From assembly GCA_013400155.1 (NCBI GenBank), contig VXBM01000772.1, positions 1-64,000 of the forward strand: a stretch of 64,000 bases of DNA, written 5' to 3'. How positions within the stretch are numbered: position 1 is the stretch's first letter; each line of letters begins with the position of its first letter. Under the pieces are notes generated by a model that was given only the letters and a program-made list of their open reading frames with translations, had not been told where the DNA came from and searched no databases. The DNA is from Helopsaltes ochotensis (lineage: Eukaryota > Chordata > Aves > Passeriformes > Locustellidae). Positions 60,181 through 64,000 of this stretch are shown in pieces. Made by a program: the position numbers and the translations under genes.

Positions 60181-63100
60181 TGCAGGGAGCTATGTGACAC
60201 CATGACAACATGCAAGAGAATGTCATTGTACAAGCATTTTCCCTGAGTTTCATTAGACAGCCCTGAATTTTGTGAAAATATTGACAGGCCAAGGGAAAAT
60301 CCCAAGTGCCATTTAATTTTGACAGATGGAAAAAATAATGCCTTGTACAAAGCATGGTAGCTTGATGGTCTGCTTTGTCCCTTTTTATCAAGGACCAGCT
60401 CCCAGAGGCAGAAGCCTGGATAAAGCACATGTCAAATACAAGGAACAAGAACAGCAGAGAGATTTTATGATTAAATATGTACAAGGGAGAGTGGAAGTGG
60501 GGGAGGGAAGGATATACATACAGTATATGAAGTAAATGGTGCAGAAGAGACAGACACGGCAATACAGAACTGCCTGATGTGAAACTGAAACCCGGGCTGT
60601 CAGGGAGGCATGACCTACCTCATTTGCTCACCACAGTCTACAGTTGGAAGTCATCCCAACAATTTATCTCAATTCCTTACTCAACCACTTTGTTATTGGA
60701 TAGGAAAATAGTGGGTTTTTTTCTGCTAGCATGTATGAAACCTGGCTAAACTCCTATTCATAGTAAATCTGGGACTAATTTTAATAAAGCTCTTCCTTGG
60801 TTGTTGCACTCTTGAAAAAATGTTGTGAAACAGCTACACAGATAGTATTATCTCACAGAGACCTAGTGCCATTTCGAACAACAGAGACTGAAGCTAGTTA
60901 GATAAATGTGGTTGGTCATTGCTGTTGGTAAAGGAGGAGTGCTGCAGTCTGCCTACTGGCTCTTGTTTCTACACTTTCTCCATTGCAAGCACCCCTGTGT
61001 GCAGCCCTTAGGTTGACTTAACATGGGCCAGTTCGTGGCCTGGGATGGGGCCCCACAGAGCCAAAGCCATCCTTGGCACGCTGCTCCAGCTGCCTCGCTC
61101 CACCTACTGTGCAAGGTTATTGCACAGTGCCCATGAGGCAGGAACACAAGGTACCATGGATGGGAATTAGAAAAGGTAAAATCATTTCTCTTTGACAGCA
61201 TTTAAAATCTGCTTCCCCGGCCCTTTGAAATATGCTTCTCACCAAAGCTCCCTGTTCAAACAAAACTAGTGCACTGTACAGTGGATTGGTCACAGGCGTC
61301 TTTGTTCTGCACCCACACAAAATTGGAAGTGACACTTTACTTCCACTGCAGACCAGACATCAAGCAGAGTCATGTCCCCACTTACAGTTTATTTAAAGCC
61401 ATAGATGGCTTTTTAGGGATCAAAGAGAAAGGGGTATAGGAGGGGGATGCTGCTCAGGGGAAGACTGGGAACAAACCAGTACAGTTTCTTTAACTGCTCT
61501 ATCTTTGCTTTTTAAATTACTGAAATGTAAAGTGGCAATGAAGTTACCTAAAGCATGAGACACTGAGTAGTGGGCTATGAAGCTTTTTCAATCTTTTAGT
61601 ACTTACAGCTCTCTGCAGTACCTGTCACAAAGGTAAGGGATTAGACTGGTGTAAATCAGTGCTATTCCGTGAAGAGCAGCCACAGTGGGAAGCCAGGCTA
61701 AAGGCTCAGAGAGCTTCACAAGCTGAGAGTACAAAGCACCATTAGGATACAAAGCACACTGTCAGCATCTGAGTTCTGGGACAGGATGTTTGGAAAGGGC
61801 ACATAGATTTTTTTTATCATGACTTGGACTCTATTTCAAAGGAATCCCATTTAAACCAGAAACAGGGCTCTGTGCACAGTCAGGCTCTCCAGAGCCAGCA
61901 GCTCACCTCTTCCCAGATCAGTACATCTGTGTTACAAGCAGCTGGATGCCCCAGCCCTCTTCGTGCTCCCTGTAACTGGGTTTCAAGTTTACAAGTATCA
62001 CAAATGAGTTCATTTCCCCCCATTAACTCTCACAAGTAGTTGCTGCTCCTCTGAACTCTGTATTTCTCTGCTCCTAAATCCTTCGGGAGTCTCTGGGGCT
62101 GAAAAAGCCCTTCTCGATAGGAGAAGTTTCAGATGGCTGCCCAAACAAGACAAACGAAGGGGGCCTCATTAGACTGGACACAGCACTCACAGAATGGATG
62201 GGGAGCAGGTTTAAATCAGCACAGAAACTTATAAAGCAGAATCTGAGCAGCTTCATTTTCTTCAGATAATTGTTTTCAGCAGGTTTCTTACCCAAAACAA
62301 GTCTCACCCAAAGTGGTTTGACAAACTATTGAGCTCATGTTCCCAATTCAGTTTATTCCTCTCTCTCCATTCCAGGCCTCTCATTTTCTTACTTTTCTAA
62401 GCAGCCCACTAATTTCTCAAAATGACAGCTGAGATCCCAGACTGTTCTGACTGTCAGCTATTGCTCCAAATATGCATCATGGAAGTGCTTTAGACCCCAG
62501 AAAGCCGCACACTAAACAGCCAGTTTGAAAACCTTACTGCACCCACTGCATGCCAGAGGAATTTCTGGACTGTCTTATTGACACTTCCATCAAGTCTTCT
62601 GCCACACGAGGCTGCTTTCTTAAACCCCTCCTCCCCATGGGGTTTTATTTCCATCTGGGGTTTCTTTCCCTCTTATTCTGTCTCATATGATTTTCATGCT
62701 GAAGGCTTTCATGGACTTTTTCTCAAAAAGCAGAACAAACAACCCAAAGCAGGCACATAGTTAGGGTAAGACTCAGCACAGAGATATTAAAACAGCATGT
62801 GCATTTCCCTCCAAAACACAGCACTAAAGACATGACATTAAAAGCTGAAACAAAAATAAAGAAATCATAATAAAGGTAGGTGAAAAGACTTTGACTCTTT
62901 CACTGTATATAACATACACTGTTGAGAAATGTTTGCTATCCACTGCAAAACTTCCTTTAATGACCCTTGGCTAGTCAAATTATTCAGAATAAGGAATGCA
63001 GAAAATAAATCCAACCAATATATATGATCTTGAGCAAACCACTTAGGGTGGGATTCAGTTGCTTAAGCAGAGGTGTCGTGTACCATTTGAGCTGCCCTAG

Positions 63101-64000
63101 GGTACACAACACATCTGTACAGAGCTGGCTGGGTGACACAAAATAGAACCCTGGTATAGCAGCTGGAGGCCAGGAAGGATTTATACACCTGTAATGCATC
63201 CTGTACTGCTTTTTGAGTGTTTGATATAGATACCTCATGCAGCTTTCCAAGCCTAGTAGCTTCGAAGCTGAAGCACCCATTACTCAACTCTCCTGAATGC
63301 TCCATCCAGGCTCTGCACTTCCACGGAGCTGCCCCAACCAGGCTGTGCTTTCACTGGAGAGCAGCTGGCACAGATGGGAACATCCTACATGCTGCAGGCC
63401 AAAGCCAGGGACTGTCAGCAGCAGGACTCTCTGTCCCCAAGGGCAGCACTGCCCACAGGGTTCACTCAAGGATCACGCTAGCACTGGAGTCACTACACTG
63501 GCAGATTTGCACTGGTCTCCCAGTCCATCCTGTACACTACCCCTGGAAAGCTCCACGGGCCAGGGTATTTCACCCAGTGCATTAATCCCTCATGACAGAG
63601 AGAGTCTCTGGACTGCCCAACACACTCAGCAAAGCTGGCGTGTCTGTTCCTGGGTGTATTTATGGGGTTGACAATATCCCCTCCCAAAATAACAACCCTC
63701 ATTCCTTTAGCAGTTTTCCAAACCCAGCAAGGCACACGTGTGTGTGCCACCAGCCCACCAGCCATTGCATGCTGGGCATCAGTGCTTTTTCTTCTCCATA
63801 TGGCCAGGACCTGCCATCATCTCCTCCAGCCATGGGCTGGTTATTTGACTGCATATGCTCCAAGCCAGCTTTACAGGACAATCACATTTCAAAATTCATC
63901 ACCCAAGCCCAAACTGCTGGTAAGTCTGTCAGAGACAGAAAACTTTGGCATCTGGGGTTGTTGGTGGCCAGAGGCCATTCTCAGTGAGTATAACACACAC
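60179..64000 (-). other. NHS intron 1, distal part B to window end
   Basis: Non-coding, mixed composition, GC-richer at about 63,290-63,600. The overlapping open frames there (63217-63585, 63297-63671, 63592-63987) have no recognisable similarity. The canonical NHS exon 1, which should encode an N-terminus beginning MPFAKRIVEPQ in vertebrates, is absent and must lie at higher coordinates. Confidence 0.65.

Noticed and set aside
1..64000. Search by eye for tRNA, rRNA, snRNA, CRISPR arrays, operons or other prokaryotic systems
   Set aside because: None seen; the window is plainly a vertebrate intron-rich locus. Small RNAs with weak sequence signatures, such as microRNAs, cannot be excluded by eye.

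Overview
The window is vertebrate nuclear DNA, most probably from a bird. It carries several 3' ends of CR1 retroposons of the avian type (57.6-58.0 kb, 54.57 kb, 30.1 kb, and 40.0 kb reversed), LTR-like remnants of endogenous retroviruses, and introns with GT-AG borders. The one protein-coding gene I can support is NHS (Nance-Horan syndrome actin-remodelling regulator). It lies on the minus strand, so transcription runs from high to low coordinates.

Layout, low to high coordinate. 1-3.95 kb is 3' flanking DNA with ERV debris: an LTR-like block on the minus strand at 1.35-1.66 kb and a broken integrase fragment on the plus strand near 2.25-2.45 kb. 3.95-7.56 kb is a 3.6-kb NHS 3'UTR that ends at a well-formed poly(A) site. 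7.56-30.46 kb holds eight coding exons, numbered here 8, 7, 6, 5, 4, 3a, 3 and 2 from left to right, with 6 being a 2,958-nt exon. Their phases all match, giving an unbroken reading frame of about 1,458 codons with the 21-codon cassette exon 3a or 1,437 without it. The canonical first exon, which encodes the proline-rich N-terminus and the first part of the WAVE-homology domain, is not in the window and must lie beyond 64 kb. Everything from 30.46 kb to the end is therefore intron 1 or its alternative-promoter region.

The most interesting part of intron 1 is a CpG-rich island at about 53.85-54.5 kb. On the minus strand it has a strong splice donor in the phase needed to join exon 2, with a TATA-like element about 240 nt upstream. 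On the plus strand it has a YY1-like motif and a near-perfect donor. I read it as a candidate internal, possibly bidirectional, NHS promoter with an alternative first exon. Intron 1 also contains at least one well-formed and two weaker LTR remnants in the sense orientation, a long TTCTA pentanucleotide array next to the only ambiguous base (N), a GA repeat and a 32-nt A run. I see no RNA genes, CRISPR arrays or prokaryote-like systems. No novel multi-gene system is evident.
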